DNA of 39,030 nucleotides from Devosia insulae DS-56 (GCF_000970465.2 NZ_LAJE02000086.1:1-39030), one strand, 5' to 3'. Shown: positions 1 through 6,599, numbered from the stretch's first letter. Notes: a model not told the origin generated them from the letters alone. Program-made: numbers and translations.

Positions 1-7
1 CCCCCCG

Positions 8-30
8 CCCCTCCCCTCAAGGGGGAGGGG
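8..30. terminator. GC-rich hairpin downstream of the TSUP permease gene
   Basis: A perfect 9-bp inverted repeat (CCCCTCCCC / GGGGAGGGG, loop TCAAG) lies about 20 bp beyond the stop of the minus-strand permease gene. It has no T-run, so a Rho-independent terminator is only possible. Its tip resembles the CCTCCCCC...GGGGGAGG tips of the intergenic elements around ileS, so it may be a truncated relative of them. Confidence 0.4.
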
Positions 31-50
31 AGCGGACAACCAGCGGCGCT

Positions 51-803
51 CTAGGGAAAGACCAGCAGCTTCACCGCCAGCGCGATCGACACCACCACCA
101 CCAGCGGTCGGATCAGTTTGGCGCCGAAGCGGATGCCGGTGAGGGCGCCGAGATAGCCGCCGATGATCTGCCCGACGATCATCACTCCCGCCACGAGCCA
201 CACTACGTTTCCCGAAGGGATGAACAGCGCCAGCGCTCCGAGGTTCGAGGTGAGGTTCAGCACCTTGGTGTGCCCCGCCGCGCGCGTCACCCCGAACCCG
301 AACAGCGTGACGAAGCCGAGCGTCATGAACGAGCCCGTCCCCGGCCCCAGGATGCCGTCGTAGAACCCGACGGCGAACCCCATCAGCGGCAGGAAGGTGG
401 CGACGCCGAGCCGGGCGTGGCTGTCTTCGTCGGTGAGCCTGGGCGCGAACGCGAAGTAGAGCGCCACCGCGATCAGTGCCACCGGCACGGCATATTGCAG
501 CACGGTCGTATCGATCGACTTGACTGCCAGCGCCCCGAGGAACGAGCCGCCAAAGGTCAGTGGAATGGCGATCGCCAGCAGCCGCAGCGATACGAACCCC
601 TTGCGCCAGTAGGTGAAGGCGGCGATCACCGTGCCCACCACCGATTGCAGCTTGTTGGTCCCGAACGCGGTGACCGGTGGAATGCCGACCGCCAGCAGCG
701 CCGGAATGGCGATCAACCCGCCGCCGCCGGCAATGGCATCAACGAACCCCGCGAGCAGCCCCACGAAGCCAAGCGCGACGAGGATCGTCAGGTCGAAGCT
801 CAC
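51..803 (-). CDS. TSUP-family membrane permease (TauE/SafE-like)
   Basis: This encodes a 250-aa polytopic membrane protein with about eight hydrophobic segments. The N-terminal half has the motif VDAIAGGGGLIAIPALL and the second half has GFYDGILGPGTGSF. These are the paired repeats of the TSUP (sulfite exporter TauE/SafE, PF01925) family, which moves sulfur-containing or organic anions across the inner membrane; the substrate cannot be read from sequence. The start is GTG at 803, whose GTGA overlaps the hisG stop. A longer open frame runs upstream through hisG but is only its shadow. Overlap with hisG implies translational coupling at the end of the hisS-hisZ-hisG unit, although no histidine role is known for the family. 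Confidence 0.88.
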   Translation of the reverse strand: MSFDLTILVALGFVGLLAGFVDAIAGGGGLIAIPALLAVGIPPVTAFGTNKLQSVVGTVIAAFTYWRKGFVSLRLLAIAIPLTFGGSFLGALAVKSIDTTVLQYAVPVALIAVALYFAFAPRLTDEDSHARLGVATFLPLMGFAVGFYDGILGPGTGSFMTLGFVTLFGFGVTRAAGHTKVLNLTSNLGALALFIPSGNVVWLVAGVMIVGQIIGGYLGALTGIRFGAKLIRPLVVVVSIALAVKLLVFP

Positions 804-1534
804 AGCAGGGTGGAGATCCCCGGCGGCACCCCGCCCATGATCGACAGCAGCGCTTCGAGCTGCGCCTTCCTGAGCGGCGTCCAGTCGGCGGTCCGCGAGA
901 CGATCAGGTTCGCCTCCGACTTCATGATCAGTCCGTCCTCCAGCACCCTGAGCTGGTTGGCGGCGAGGGTGGAGCCGGTCGAAGTGATGTCGACGATCAG
1001 GTCGGCCGATCCCGCGGCCGGCGCCGATTCGGTCGCCCCGGCGCTCTCGACGATGCGGTATTCGGCAATGCCGTACTTGGCGAAGTGCCGCCGCGTCAGG
1101 TTCACATACTTGGTCGCAACGCGCAGCCAGCGCCCGTGGCGCGAGCGAAAATCCGAGGCCACATCGGCGAGGTCGGTCATCTGCTGCACGTCGATCCAGC
1201 TGTCGGGGATCGCCACCACCACATTGGCTTCGCCGAAACCAAGCCCGCGCACGAACAGTACGTTCTCTTCGCCGTTCTCCGAGGCCTCGTGGATCAGGTC
1301 CGAGCCGGTGACGCCGATATCGACGCCGCCGAGGATCAGCTCGCGCGCAATCTCGGCCGCCGGATAAAACCGCACCGTCACCTGCGGCTGGTTCTTGATC
1401 GAGCCGACATAGGAACGTGCGCCACCCGGACGGGCGATGTTCATCCGCGCCGTCGAGAAGGCCTTGCGGGTCAGCTCCTCGAGCCGCCCCTTGCTGGGGA
1501 TCGCAAGCGTCAGGCCGCCGGGCAAAGTGCTCAT
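800..1534 (-). CDS. hisG: ATP phosphoribosyltransferase, short catalytic subunit
   Basis: This 244-aa protein catalyses the first step of histidine synthesis, joining ATP and PRPP into phosphoribosyl-ATP in the cytoplasm. It begins with the typical LAIPSKGRL motif. GVDIGVTGSDLI and the PRPP-binding segment DLIVDITSTGSTL are clear. It lacks the C-terminal ACT-like regulatory domain of long HisG (about 300 aa), so it is the short form that needs HisZ, encoded directly upstream with a 4-bp ATGA overlap (start ATG 1534-1532). The overlaps on both sides predict one polycistronic mRNA and coupled translation of HisZ and HisG. Confidence 0.96.
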   Translation of the reverse strand: MSTLPGGLTLAIPSKGRLEELTRKAFSTARMNIARPGGARSYVGSIKNQPQVTVRFYPAAEIARELILGGVDIGVTGSDLIHEASENGEENVLFVRGLGFGEANVVVAIPDSWIDVQQMTDLADVASDFRSRHGRWLRVATKYVNLTRRHFAKYGIAEYRIVESAGATESAPAAGSADLIVDITSTGSTLAANQLRVLEDGLIMKSEANLIVSRTADWTPLRKAQLEALLSIMGGVPPGISTLL

Positions 1535-2616
1535 TGTTCGGCCTCCCTCTCGAGCCGGTCAACCCACAGCGCGCAGCCCGAAGCCTTCACCGGCTCGCCA
1601 GCTCCCAGCCGCTCCAGCATACGGTCATACTCGCCGCCCGATGCCAGCACCTCGCCGTCCGAGCCGGTCATTTCGAACACGATGCCGGTGTAGTAATCGA
1701 GGCGCGGCGAGAAGCTCGCATCGAAGATCACGTCTGCATTGGGCGATAGCGCCGCCAGCGCCGCCGCGTGGTTCCGCACCTGATACAGCGGCTCGTCGAA
1801 ATCGAAGCCGGCCTGCTTGCACATCTCCGAGATGCGCTCGAATGCCGTCTCGGTGCTCTCGGCAACCGACAGATAGTTCTGCAAGAGCGCTACCGTCTCG
1901 GGCGGGATCGGCGCCGATTCGAGCGCCTGCTTTTCGAGGTATCGATCGGCAATCTCTTCCGGCGTGCGGCTGCCGATCAGGCTCAACCCGCCCGACAGCA
2001 TGGCGTCAGTGACGATTTCGATCACCGTATCACGGCTATCGGGGGCAGGGGCCTCCACCCGCTCTTCCGGGTTGGCGAGCCGTTCCATCAGCCGCTCCAG
2101 CGCCTCGGGGTGGCCGAAGCGGTGGCGGATGCGGCTGCGCCACGCCACTGGAATCTGCGCCGCCTCGAGGAACGCCTCGAACAACCCGACGCCGCCCAGC
2201 CGTACGCTCGGCGCGGTGATGTCGTAGATGGCCAGCGCCCAGCGCGCAAAGGTCAGCACCTGGTCGAGCGCGTTGTCGGCGTCGGCCTGGCCCAGGAGTT
2301 CCAGCCCGGCCTGTTCGAACTCGACCGGGGTGGACTGGTACTGACGGAAGATCGGGCCGAGATAGGTGTAGGCCGAGGGCGCGCCAGTGAGCCCGTCCTC
2401 GAGATACTGCTGCGCGATCGGCAGCGTGAAATCCGGCCTCAGGCAGTACTCGACGCCGTTATTCGTGGTGGTCAGCAACAGGTTCCGGCCGAATTCCTCG
2501 CCCGCGAGGTCGAAATACGGGCCCGCCGGCAGGAGCAGCGCCGGCGTGGCGCGCGTCACCGTGCGCGACTCGACCAGCCGTACCAGCGCCGCGTATCGCT
2601 CCGATGCTGTCTTCAC
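1531..2616 (-). CDS. hisZ: ATP phosphoribosyltransferase regulatory subunit
   Basis: This 361-aa paralogue of the histidyl-tRNA synthetase catalytic core does not charge tRNA. It forms the hetero-octamer with short HisG and carries histidine feedback inhibition. The class II synthetase-like fold is visible in [17 protein letters not shown] near residue 60 and in [14 protein letters not shown] in the C-terminal third. No anticodon-binding domain follows, as expected for HisZ. The start is GTG at 2616-2614, overlapping the hisS stop as GTGA. The 3' end overlaps hisG by 4 bp. The hisS-hisZ-hisG order is common in alphaproteobacteria and places enzyme, regulator and tRNA synthetase under one control. 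Confidence 0.94.
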   Translation of the reverse strand: MKTASERYAALVRLVESRTVTRATPALLLPAGPYFDLAGEEFGRNLLLTTTNNGVEYCLRPDFTLPIAQQYLEDGLTGAPSAYTYLGPIFRQYQSTPVEFEQAGLELLGQADADNALDQVLTFARWALAIYDITAPSVRLGGVGLFEAFLEAAQIPVAWRSRIRHRFGHPEALERLMERLANPEERVEAPAPDSRDTVIEIVTDAMLSGGLSLIGSRTPEEIADRYLEKQALESAPIPPETVALLQNYLSVAESTETAFERISEMCKQAGFDFDEPLYQVRNHAAALAALSPNADVIFDASFSPRLDYYTGIVFEMTGSDGEVLASGGEYDRMLERLGAGEPVKASGCALWVDRLEREAEQ

Positions 2617-4058
2617 TTATTGGCATCCAGATAGGCGGACACCGCCGGCAGTTCGGAGATGGCGGCAACAATCGCGTCGAGGTCACCGTCACATTCAAAC
2701 TGGCCCGGCCGCGCCGCCTTGTATTCGGCATTGTCGGCAATCGCTTTGGCCGCCTCTTTGCCGGCGATCAGGTCCTTGATCTGCACCTTGCCGAGTTCGC
2801 GTTCCTGCGTACCTTCGATGATCACCGCCGGGGAGTTGCGCTTGTCGGCATAGGCCACCTGCTTGCCGAAATTCTTGGTGTTGCCCATGAACATCTCGGC
2901 CCGGATGCCGGCCCGGCGCAGCCGCGAGGTGATCGCCTGGTAGCGCGCCGTCTGCTCCTTATCGAGCACCAGCACCACCACCGGCCCGAGCGGCTCCTCG
3001 GCCCCGAGATTGCCGGTCAGCCGCAGCGCATGGGCGAGGCGCGAGACACCGATCGAGAACCCCGTTGCCGGCACCGGCTCCGAGCGGAACCGGCTGACCA
3101 GCCCGTCATAGCGGCCGCCGCCGCCAACCGCGCCGAACACCACATCCTGGCCCTTCTCGTTCTGCACCTTGAAGGTCAGTTCGATCTCGAACACCGGACC
3201 GGTGTAATATTCGAGGCCGCGCACCACTGCCGGATCGATCTTGATCCGATCCGCGCCATAGCCCGCCGCATCGAACAGCGCCTGCATGGCGTTGAGTTCG
3301 GCGATCCCTTCATTGTGCTCAGGCTCCTCGCCCCGCACATAGTTCAGCACCACGGCGCGCTGTTCGTCGCTGAGGCCCGCGCCCTTGGTGAAGTCGCCGC
3401 TCTCGTCCTTGCGGCCTTCGCCGAGCAGCAGCGCCACCCCCTCGGTGCCGAACTTGTCGAGCTTGTCGATGGCGCGCAGCACCGCGAGCTTCTGCCCTTC
3501 GTCGACGACACCGGCAGATGCCAGCACCCCGTCCAGCACCTTGCGGTTGTTGACCTTCACCACGTATTTGCCGGCGAGGCCGAGCGCATCCATGGTGTCG
3601 GCCATCATCATGCACATCTCGGCATCTGCCTCGGCCCCTGCCGCGCCGACTGTGTCGGCGTCGAACTGCATGAACTGGCGGAACCGCCCCGGGCCCGGCT
3701 TCTCATTGCGGAACACATAGCCGGCCCGATAGCTGCGATAGGGTTTGGCCAGCTTGTCGAAATTCTCGGCAAAATGCCGGGCCAGCGGCGCCGTCAGGTC
3801 GTAGCGGAGACTCATCCACTGCTCGTCTTCGTCCTGGAGGCTGAACACGCCGGCGTTCGGCCGGTCGGTGTCGGGCAGGAACTTGCCGAGCGTCTCGGTA
3901 TATTCGAGCAGCGGCGTTTCGACCGAATCGAAGCCATAGCGCTCATAGACCGCGCGGATCTTCGCCGTCATTGCGTTCACCGCCGAAATATCGGCGGGCA
4001 AACGATCTTCGAAGCCGCGCGGCAACCGCGGCGCGATGAGCTTCTTCTTGTCGGTCAT
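2613..4058 (-). CDS. hisS: Histidyl-tRNA synthetase
   Basis: This 481-aa class II aminoacyl-tRNA synthetase charges tRNA-His. The N-terminus has [11 protein letters not shown]. Motif 2 reads [18 protein letters not shown], the histidine-binding loop has [12 protein letters not shown], and GGGGRYDGL is motif-3 proximal. An anticodon-binding domain occupies roughly the last 95 residues ([16 protein letters not shown] onward). It is longer than enterobacterial HisRS (about 424 aa), matching the alphaproteobacterial type that recognises tRNA-His with A73. That fits the A73 tRNA-His gene at 11763. It is the first gene of the minus-strand operon. Confidence 0.96.
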   Translation of the reverse strand: MTDKKKLIAPRLPRGFEDRLPADISAVNAMTAKIRAVYERYGFDSVETPLLEYTETLGKFLPDTDRPNAGVFSLQDEDEQWMSLRYDLTAPLARHFAENFDKLAKPYRSYRAGYVFRNEKPGPGRFRQFMQFDADTVGAAGAEADAEMCMMMADTMDALGLAGKYVVKVNNRKVLDGVLASAGVVDEGQKLAVLRAIDKLDKFGTEGVALLLGEGRKDESGDFTKGAGLSDEQRAVVLNYVRGEEPEHNEGIAELNAMQALFDAAGYGADRIKIDPAVVRGLEYYTGPVFEIELTFKVQNEKGQDVVFGAVGGGGRYDGLVSRFRSEPVPATGFSIGVSRLAHALRLTGNLGAEEPLGPVVVLVLDKEQTARYQAITSRLRRAGIRAEMFMGNTKNFGKQVAYADKRNSPAVIIEGTQERELGKVQIKDLIAGKEAAKAIADNAEYKAARPGQFECDGDLDAIVAAISELPAVSAYLDANK

Positions 4059-4254
4059 GGTGTCTGCTGGTCAGAGCCCGGAATCTGAGGCTGGTTCCTA
4101 ACGGAAAGCCCCCGCTGACTCAAGGAAACCACCTGTGTCTTTGCAGCAACAGTATCATGCGTGGTGCGTCAGCCTGCCGCATCCGGGGTTGGCATCGGGT
4201 TCGAGTCGGCGTATCAGCCCCCTCGTTCAACGCCAACCAAAGAGGAGGCGACGC
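4059..4254. other. Divergent non-coding region between hisS and the small-gene array
   Basis: No convincing gene is seen here on either strand. It should hold the hisS promoter (minus) and the promoter of the plus-strand small-gene array, which I could not locate. A 7-bp inverted repeat, GGTTGGC (4187-4193) and GCCAACC (4232-4238), closes a structured segment that ends just before the strong SD at 4242-4248. CCTC at 4221-4224 could pair with that SD, so a regulated leader is conceivable. Open frames here (for example minus-strand GDGIRTRE-type translations) look spurious. Confidence 0.5.
4095..4123 (-). promoter_or_regulatory. Possible sigma70-type promoter of the hisS-hisZ-hisG unit
   Basis: On the minus strand TTGAGT (4123-4118) is followed after 17 bp by TAGGAA (4100-4095), about 40 bp upstream of the hisS ATG. 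The -35 box is good and the -10 box is poor, so this is a tentative call. Confidence 0.3.
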
Positions 4255-4317
4255 ATGATTCATTCGATGTTCGTTTCCGGTCCTGGCGTTAACCCAGCTG
4301 GTCTCGCTCGCGCCTAA
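4255..4317 (+). CDS. Possible 20-aa leader peptide upstream of the small-gene array
   Basis: ATG 4255 to TAA 4317 encodes MIHSMFVSGPGVNPAGLARA. The evidence for translation is an unusually strong SD, GAGGAGG at 4242-4248, six bases before the ATG. No family is recognised. It is followed within 10 bp by a compact hairpin at 4325-4341. A short, well-initiated ORF followed by a hairpin and then a regulated gene suggests a leader peptide or the 5' part of a regulatory RNA. It does not share the SD-hairpin-ATG leader of the five following genes. Chance ORFs of 20 codons are common, so the call rests on the SD and its position. Confidence 0.4.
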   Translation: MIHSMFVSGPGVNPAGLARA

Positions 4318-4324
4318 TGGCGCC

Positions 4325-4341
4325 GACCCCTCCCCGGGGTC
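4325..4341 (+). ncRNA. Compact hairpin with CCUCC-type loop in the array leader
   Basis: GACCCC (4325-4330) pairs perfectly with GGGGTC (4336-4341) around the loop TCCCC, followed by CTCTGTTCCAGCCCTTTCT. The stem-loop exposes a C/U-rich anti-SD-like sequence. Known alphaproteobacterial small RNAs of the CcsR or 'cuckoo' type sit next to DUF1127 genes and carry CCUCC-rich loops. Here the loop is short and the relation is only a suggestion. It could also be a weak terminator or attenuator of the 20-codon leader ORF. Confidence 0.35.
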
Positions 4342-4449
4342 CTCTGTTCCAGCCCTTTCTAGCCTCGACTGAACCCCAGTAACCGGCATCGCCATTCGGC
4401 GTCTTCGCGCGTCCGGATTCCGTCGCCACCACCATTGTCTCTCAACCAG

Positions 4450-4481
4450 AGGACCGGGCCGCATTGCGCCCGGATGAGATC
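4450..4481 (+). promoter_or_regulatory. SD-hairpin-ATG leader, unit 1
   Basis: AGGA (4450-4453) directly abuts a 6-bp hairpin CCGGGC/GCCCGG (4454-4459 with 4468-4473, 8-nt loop), followed by 8 nt and the ATG at 4482. The linear SD-to-ATG gap is 28 nt, too long for normal initiation. Folding the hairpin out brings it to 8 nt. The same layout recurs before the next four genes. Confidence 0.75.
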
Positions 4482-4724
4482 ATGACTCTTGAGCTCCAGA
4501 CCCGTGCCCCGGCACGCACCAATCGCGCTCAGGCGCACACCCATGTCGGCGTCGCCGGCGCGCTGGTTTCAGCAGCCGTCACGATGCTGGCCAACGCCCA
4601 GCTGGCGCGCGCGGCGAGACGCTACAAGTCTCGCGGGTCGCCACCTGTGCCCAGTCATCTCCGTCGCGATCTCGGGCTGATGCCCGAGGTGATGGAGCCG
4701 AAAAGCCACTGGGACTACCGCTAA
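4482..4724 (+). CDS. DUF1127-like small basic protein (unit 1)
   Basis: This 80-aa protein has a hydrophobic stretch at about residues 27-41 (VGVAGALVSAAVTML), an arginine-rich segment (LARAARRYKSR) and the C-terminal signature VPSHLRRDLGL. The pattern of basic helix plus L-x-x-x-L-R-D-(I/L)-G-L is that of the DUF1127 (PF06568) family, common in multiple copies in Hyphomicrobiales. In Agrobacterium and Rhodobacter, DUF1127 proteins have been tied to stress, RNA turnover and phosphate physiology; the exact role here is unknown. The ATG at 4482 is chosen because the conserved SD-hairpin leader points to it; an in-frame TTG at 4464 lies inside the hairpin loop. It is followed by a strong hairpin at 4728-4757. 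Confidence 0.7.
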   Translation: MTLELQTRAPARTNRAQAHTHVGVAGALVSAAVTMLANAQLARAARRYKSRGSPPVPSHLRRDLGLMPEVMEPKSHWDYR

Positions 4725-4727
4725 GCG

Positions 4728-4757
4728 CTTGCTCCGGACCTTGGGGTCTGGAGCAAG
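4728..4757 (+). terminator. Strong hairpin between units 1 and 2
   Basis: CTTGCTCCGGACC (4728-4740) pairs with GGTCTGGAGCAAG (4745-4757), giving 13 bp with one G-U pair and a TTGG loop, starting 3 nt after the unit 1 stop. No U-run follows, so it may be a 3'-end stabiliser, a processing site or a partial attenuator rather than a full terminator. Confidence 0.5.
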
Positions 4758-4784
4758 GCTCGGCCGTCCCACCGCTTTCATCAG

Positions 4785-4812
4785 AGGACCGGGCTTCGCC
4801 CGGACAAGTGAG
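4785..4812 (+). promoter_or_regulatory. SD-hairpin-ATG leader, unit 2
   Basis: AGGA (4785-4788) abuts the stem CCGGGC/GCCCGG (4789-4794 with 4798-4803, triloop TTC), then 9 nt to the ATG at 4813. Linear SD-ATG spacing is 24 nt, or 9 nt with the hairpin folded. The first ten bases (CAGAGGACCGGGC) match unit 1, while the loop differs. Confidence 0.75.
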
Positions 4813-5037
4813 ATGGTTCTCATCGTACGGGACCGCGCCACGTCGCGCATCCTCAACACGCCCGAATTCGACATCGGGCAAATCGGCCTCATCGGCCGTA
4901 TCCGCCTGTTCATCGCCCGGCGCCGTGCCGATGCGATGCTGCGTCGCGTGCTCCGGCCCTATCGCCGCGGCAGCGCTGCTCCGTTGTCGCCGCACCTGCT
5001 CAGGGACATCGGGCTGCCGCCCGATTTCCCCATGTAG
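4813..5037 (+). CDS. DUF1127-like small basic protein (unit 2)
   Basis: This 74-aa, arginine-rich protein has the segment RIRLFIARRRADAMLRRVL, predicted to form an amphipathic basic helix. The C-terminal signature LSPHLLRDIGLPPDF is the clearest DUF1127 signature in the window. No signal peptide is seen. The N-terminus (MVLIVRDRATSRIL) is unlike unit 1, so the two share only the C-terminal module and the RNA leader. It is predicted to be cytoplasmic and possibly RNA-associated, by analogy with studied DUF1127 proteins. The ATG at 4813 fits the leader spacing; upstream in-frame codons lie before or within the hairpin. Confidence 0.72.
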   Translation: MVLIVRDRATSRILNTPEFDIGQIGLIGRIRLFIARRRADAMLRRVLRPYRRGSAAPLSPHLLRDIGLPPDFPM

Positions 5038-5047
5038 AGCGTTCTCA

Positions 5048-5093
5048 GGGCGCCGGGCCGGACGAGGGCAAACCCTTGCCGGGACCGGCGCCC
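5048..5093 (+). terminator. Long GC-rich stem-loop between units 2 and 3
   Basis: GGGCGCCGG (5048-5056) pairs perfectly with CCGGCGCCC (5085-5093), and the interior can form a second short stem (GGG/CCC near 5066-5075). No U-run follows. It lies 10 nt after the unit 2 stop, the same relative position as the hairpin after unit 1, and divides the array into DUF1127-like and non-DUF1127 halves. Confidence 0.45.
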
Positions 5094-5114
5094 GTCATCA
5101 GATTCATCATTCAA

Positions 5115-5146
5115 GGAGCCGGCGCGTAACGCGTCCGGACACGCAC
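5115..5146 (+). promoter_or_regulatory. SD-hairpin-ATG leader, unit 3
   Basis: GGAG (5115-5118) abuts an 8-bp stem CCGGCGCG/CGCG(T)CCGG (5119-5126 with 5130-5138, loop TAA, one bulged T), then 8 nt (ACACGCAC) to the ATG at 5147. Linear spacing is 28 nt, folded spacing 8 nt. Confidence 0.78.
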
Positions 5147-5293
5147 ATGCTTTTGTTCAAACGCCCTGGCGGGAGCCGCCGGAAGCCAGACCTCAGCCAG
5201 CCCTTGCCGCCTCGCGAGAGGCATAGGGACGGCCTGCCGCTGCTCGGCAACATCACCGGCCTCGAGCTCATGGCTCTGTTCATGAGCCGCTGA
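5147..5293 (+). CDS. Unrecognised 48-aa protein, array family member (unit 3)
   Basis: The 48-aa product begins MLLFKRPGGSRR, has a central QPLPPRER motif and ends GNITGLELMALFMSR. It matches the unit 4 product at 28 of 48 positions by hand alignment, and shares the C-terminal LELMALxxxR with unit 5. A basic N-terminus and a short hydrophobic, probably amphipathic, C-terminal helix suggest peripheral membrane or nucleic-acid association, but no known family is recognised. The start is fixed by the conserved leader. It ends 17 nt before the SD of unit 4, so units 3-5 are probably one transcript. Very short ORFs can be spurious. Paralogy with conserved leader spacing is the main argument that this one is real. 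Confidence 0.7.
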   Translation: MLLFKRPGGSRRKPDLSQPLPPRERHRDGLPLLGNITGLELMALFMSR

Positions 5294-5310
5294 CCGCTAC
5301 CCATCCTCAC

Positions 5311-5343
5311 GGGAGCCGGCGCGTGATGCGTCCGGATACACAC
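5311..5343 (+). promoter_or_regulatory. SD-hairpin-ATG leader, unit 4
   Basis: GGGAG (5311-5315) abuts the stem CCGG-CGC/GCG-(T)-CCGG (5316-5322 with 5328-5335, loop GTGAT, one bulged T), then 8 nt (ATACACAC) to the ATG at 5344. An in-frame ATG at 5326 sits in the loop and is unlikely to be used. Confidence 0.78.
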
Positions 5344-5508
5344 ATGTTCCTGTTCAAACGGCCCGGCGACCGCCGCCGGAATGGCACTGTCGACGAACCG
5401 CTTCCGCCGCGGGAGTGGCGGAACAACGAAATGCCACCCTTTGGCAACGTCACCGGCCTCGAACTGATGGTCCTGTTCCTGAGCCGCCAACAGCAAACCC
5501 GCTATTGA
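5344..5508 (+). CDS. Unrecognised 54-aa protein, array family member (unit 4)
   Basis: This 54-aa paralogue of unit 3 begins MFLFKRPGDRRR, has EPLPPREW in the middle and GNVTGLELMVLFLSR near the end, followed by a six-residue extension QQQTRY. Between the two paralogues the charged linker has diverged while both ends and the PLPPRE motif are kept, which suggests selection on the protein. No family is recognised. Its TGA (5506-5508) directly abuts the SD of unit 5 (GGGAG, 5509-5513), so translation of units 4 and 5 may be coupled. Confidence 0.7.
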   Translation: MFLFKRPGDRRRNGTVDEPLPPREWRNNEMPPFGNVTGLELMVLFLSRQQQTRY

Positions 5509-5537
5509 GGGAGCCGGCGCAACCGCCGGACGACACG
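5509..5537 (+). promoter_or_regulatory. SD-hairpin-ATG leader, unit 5
   Basis: GGGAG (5509-5513) abuts a perfect 6-bp stem CCGGCG/CGCCGG (5514-5519 with 5524-5529, loop CAAC), then 8 nt (ACGACACG) to the ATG at 5538. At stem positions 5 and 6 the pairs are C-G and G-C, against G-C and C-G in units 1 and 2, which is compensatory variation. Confidence 0.78.
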
Positions 5538-5672
5538 ATGTTCTTCCCCCGCAAACTCGGCCTCCGCCGCAACGCGCAAAAGCCGAAACAGCACCTCGAC
5601 CCGAGCGACGAGCTGCGCCCCGAGCTCAAGCTGTCCAAGCTCGAGCTGATGGCCCTGCTGCTGATCAGGTAG
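5538..5672 (+). CDS. Unrecognised 44-aa protein, array family member (unit 5)
   Basis: The 44-aa product begins MFFPRKLGLRR and ends LKLSKLELMALLLIR. It is the most diverged of the three paralogues: the PLPPRE motif is lost (SDELRPELK lies there), but the basic N-terminus and the LELMALxxxR end are kept. It has the same leader architecture as the others. It is the last unit. After it come about 55 bp of unremarkable sequence and then a palindromic repeat at 5729-5812. Function is unknown. Confidence 0.62.
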   Translation: MFFPRKLGLRRNAQKPKQHLDPSDELRPELKLSKLELMALLLIR

Positions 5673-5728
5673 TCAGCCGGATCGAATAGGAGGGGCGTCA
5701 GGGCATGCTCACGCGCCTCAAACTCGGT

Positions 5729-5812
5729 GTCATTCCCGCGAAAGCGGGAACCTCTGTTTTCTTGGCCTGCTGCACGATCGCAAACGGAGGTCCCCGCTTT
5801 CGCGGGGATGAC
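5729..5812. repeat. REP-like inverted repeat element
   Basis: GTCATTCCCGCGAAAGCGGG near the left end is mirrored by CCCCGCTTTCGCGGGGATGAC at the right end, around about 40 bp of spacer. Both arms also contain their own small palindrome (CCCGCGAAAGCGGG). This is the form of common alphaproteobacterial intergenic repeats; short translated frames from it are artefacts. It lies between the small-gene array and the convergent tag gene. Confidence 0.75.
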
Positions 5813-5839
5813 GTCGAGCGTGGGCGCGGTATTTGGAGC

Positions 5840-6442
5840 CTATTTCGGCCGCTTCAACGCATCCCGCTCCGCCGCCGTCTCGGCCCGACAGAAGCACCCG
5901 TCCACGTGGTCGTTCACCAGGCCCATCGCCTGCATGAACGCATAGCTCGTCGTCGGGCCGACGAACGAGAACCCGCGCTTCCTGAGGTCCTTGCTCATGG
6001 CCTTCGACGCCTCGGTCTCGGCCGGGATACTCCCCGAGACGATCGGACCCTTCACCGGTTCCGGCTCGAAACTCCAGAAATAGGCGGCCAGGGAGCCGAA
6101 CTCCTGCTGCAGCTCCAGCGCGCGTTTGGCGTTGTTGATGGTCGAGGCGATCTTGCCGCGATGCCGGATGATCCCGGCGTCCTGCAGCAGCCGTTCGATG
6201 TCGGCGTCGTCCATCGCCGCCACCTGCTTCAGGTCGAAGCCATGGAACGCCGCGCGGAAATTCTCGCGCTTGCGCAGAATGGTGATCCACGCGAGGCCCG
6301 ACTGGAACCCTTCGAGGCAGAGCTTCTCGAACAGCCGCGTATCGTCGGTCACCGGCCGCCCCCATTCGCGGTCGTGATAGTGCTGGTAGAGCGCGTCGCT
6401 CCCCGCCCAGCTGCAGCGCGTCACCTCGGTCGGCGTTGACAT
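5840..6442 (-). CDS. tag: DNA-3-methyladenine glycosylase I
   Basis: This 200-aa base-excision repair enzyme removes 3-methyladenine from alkylated DNA. The N-terminal CSWAGSDALYQHYHDREWG is diagnostic for the Tag family (PF03352), including the zinc-ligand cysteine and the catalytic glutamate region (LYxxYHDxEWG). FEKLCLEGFQSGLAWITIL and the C-terminal SYAFMQAMGLVNDH also match. The start is ATG 6442-6440 with SD CGGGAG about 8 nt upstream. A longer upstream open frame is not supported. A short 157-bp divergent region separates it from the response regulator. Confidence 0.95.
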   Translation of the reverse strand: MSTPTEVTRCSWAGSDALYQHYHDREWGRPVTDDTRLFEKLCLEGFQSGLAWITILRKRENFRAAFHGFDLKQVAAMDDADIERLLQDAGIIRHRGKIASTINNAKRALELQQEFGSLAAYFWSFEPEPVKGPIVSGSIPAETEASKAMSKDLRKRGFSFVGPTTSYAFMQAMGLVNDHVDGCFCRAETAAERDALKRPK

Positions 6443-6599
6443 GGTTAACTCCCGGTAAATAGATGAGCCCGCATAGCGATCAGCAGAGGTTGTAGACCTT
6501 CCGGTTCGATCGCCCGTCAAGCCAGCAAGATTGGAAGTCCGCACGCTTCCGATCTCATGACAATCATAACTGGCGAATCGGCTGGGGGGCCAAACGCCA

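Noticed and set aside
804..1562. Long minus-strand frame joining the TSUP permease to upstream sequence (503 aa)
   Set aside because: The upstream half is a shadow of hisG in another frame. The GTG at 803 with GTGA overlap is the proper start.
4180..4230. GGTTCGAGTC looked like a tRNA T-loop, and the region was considered for tmRNA or SRP RNA
   Set aside because: The flanking bases do not pair into a T stem, there is no acceptor or anticodon arm, and the conserved tmRNA tag or SRP core was not found.
4359..4544. Minus-strand frame with a GGGDGIRTRE motif, suggesting a protein or an antisense tRNA
   Set aside because: Such translations are frequent artefacts in annotation. No cloverleaf could be formed here and the frame overlaps the leader of the small-gene array.
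5705..5945. Plus-strand frames giving VIPAKAGTS or PRKREP-type peptides
   Set aside because: They are translations of the palindromic repeat at 5729-5812 and of the tag antisense strand.
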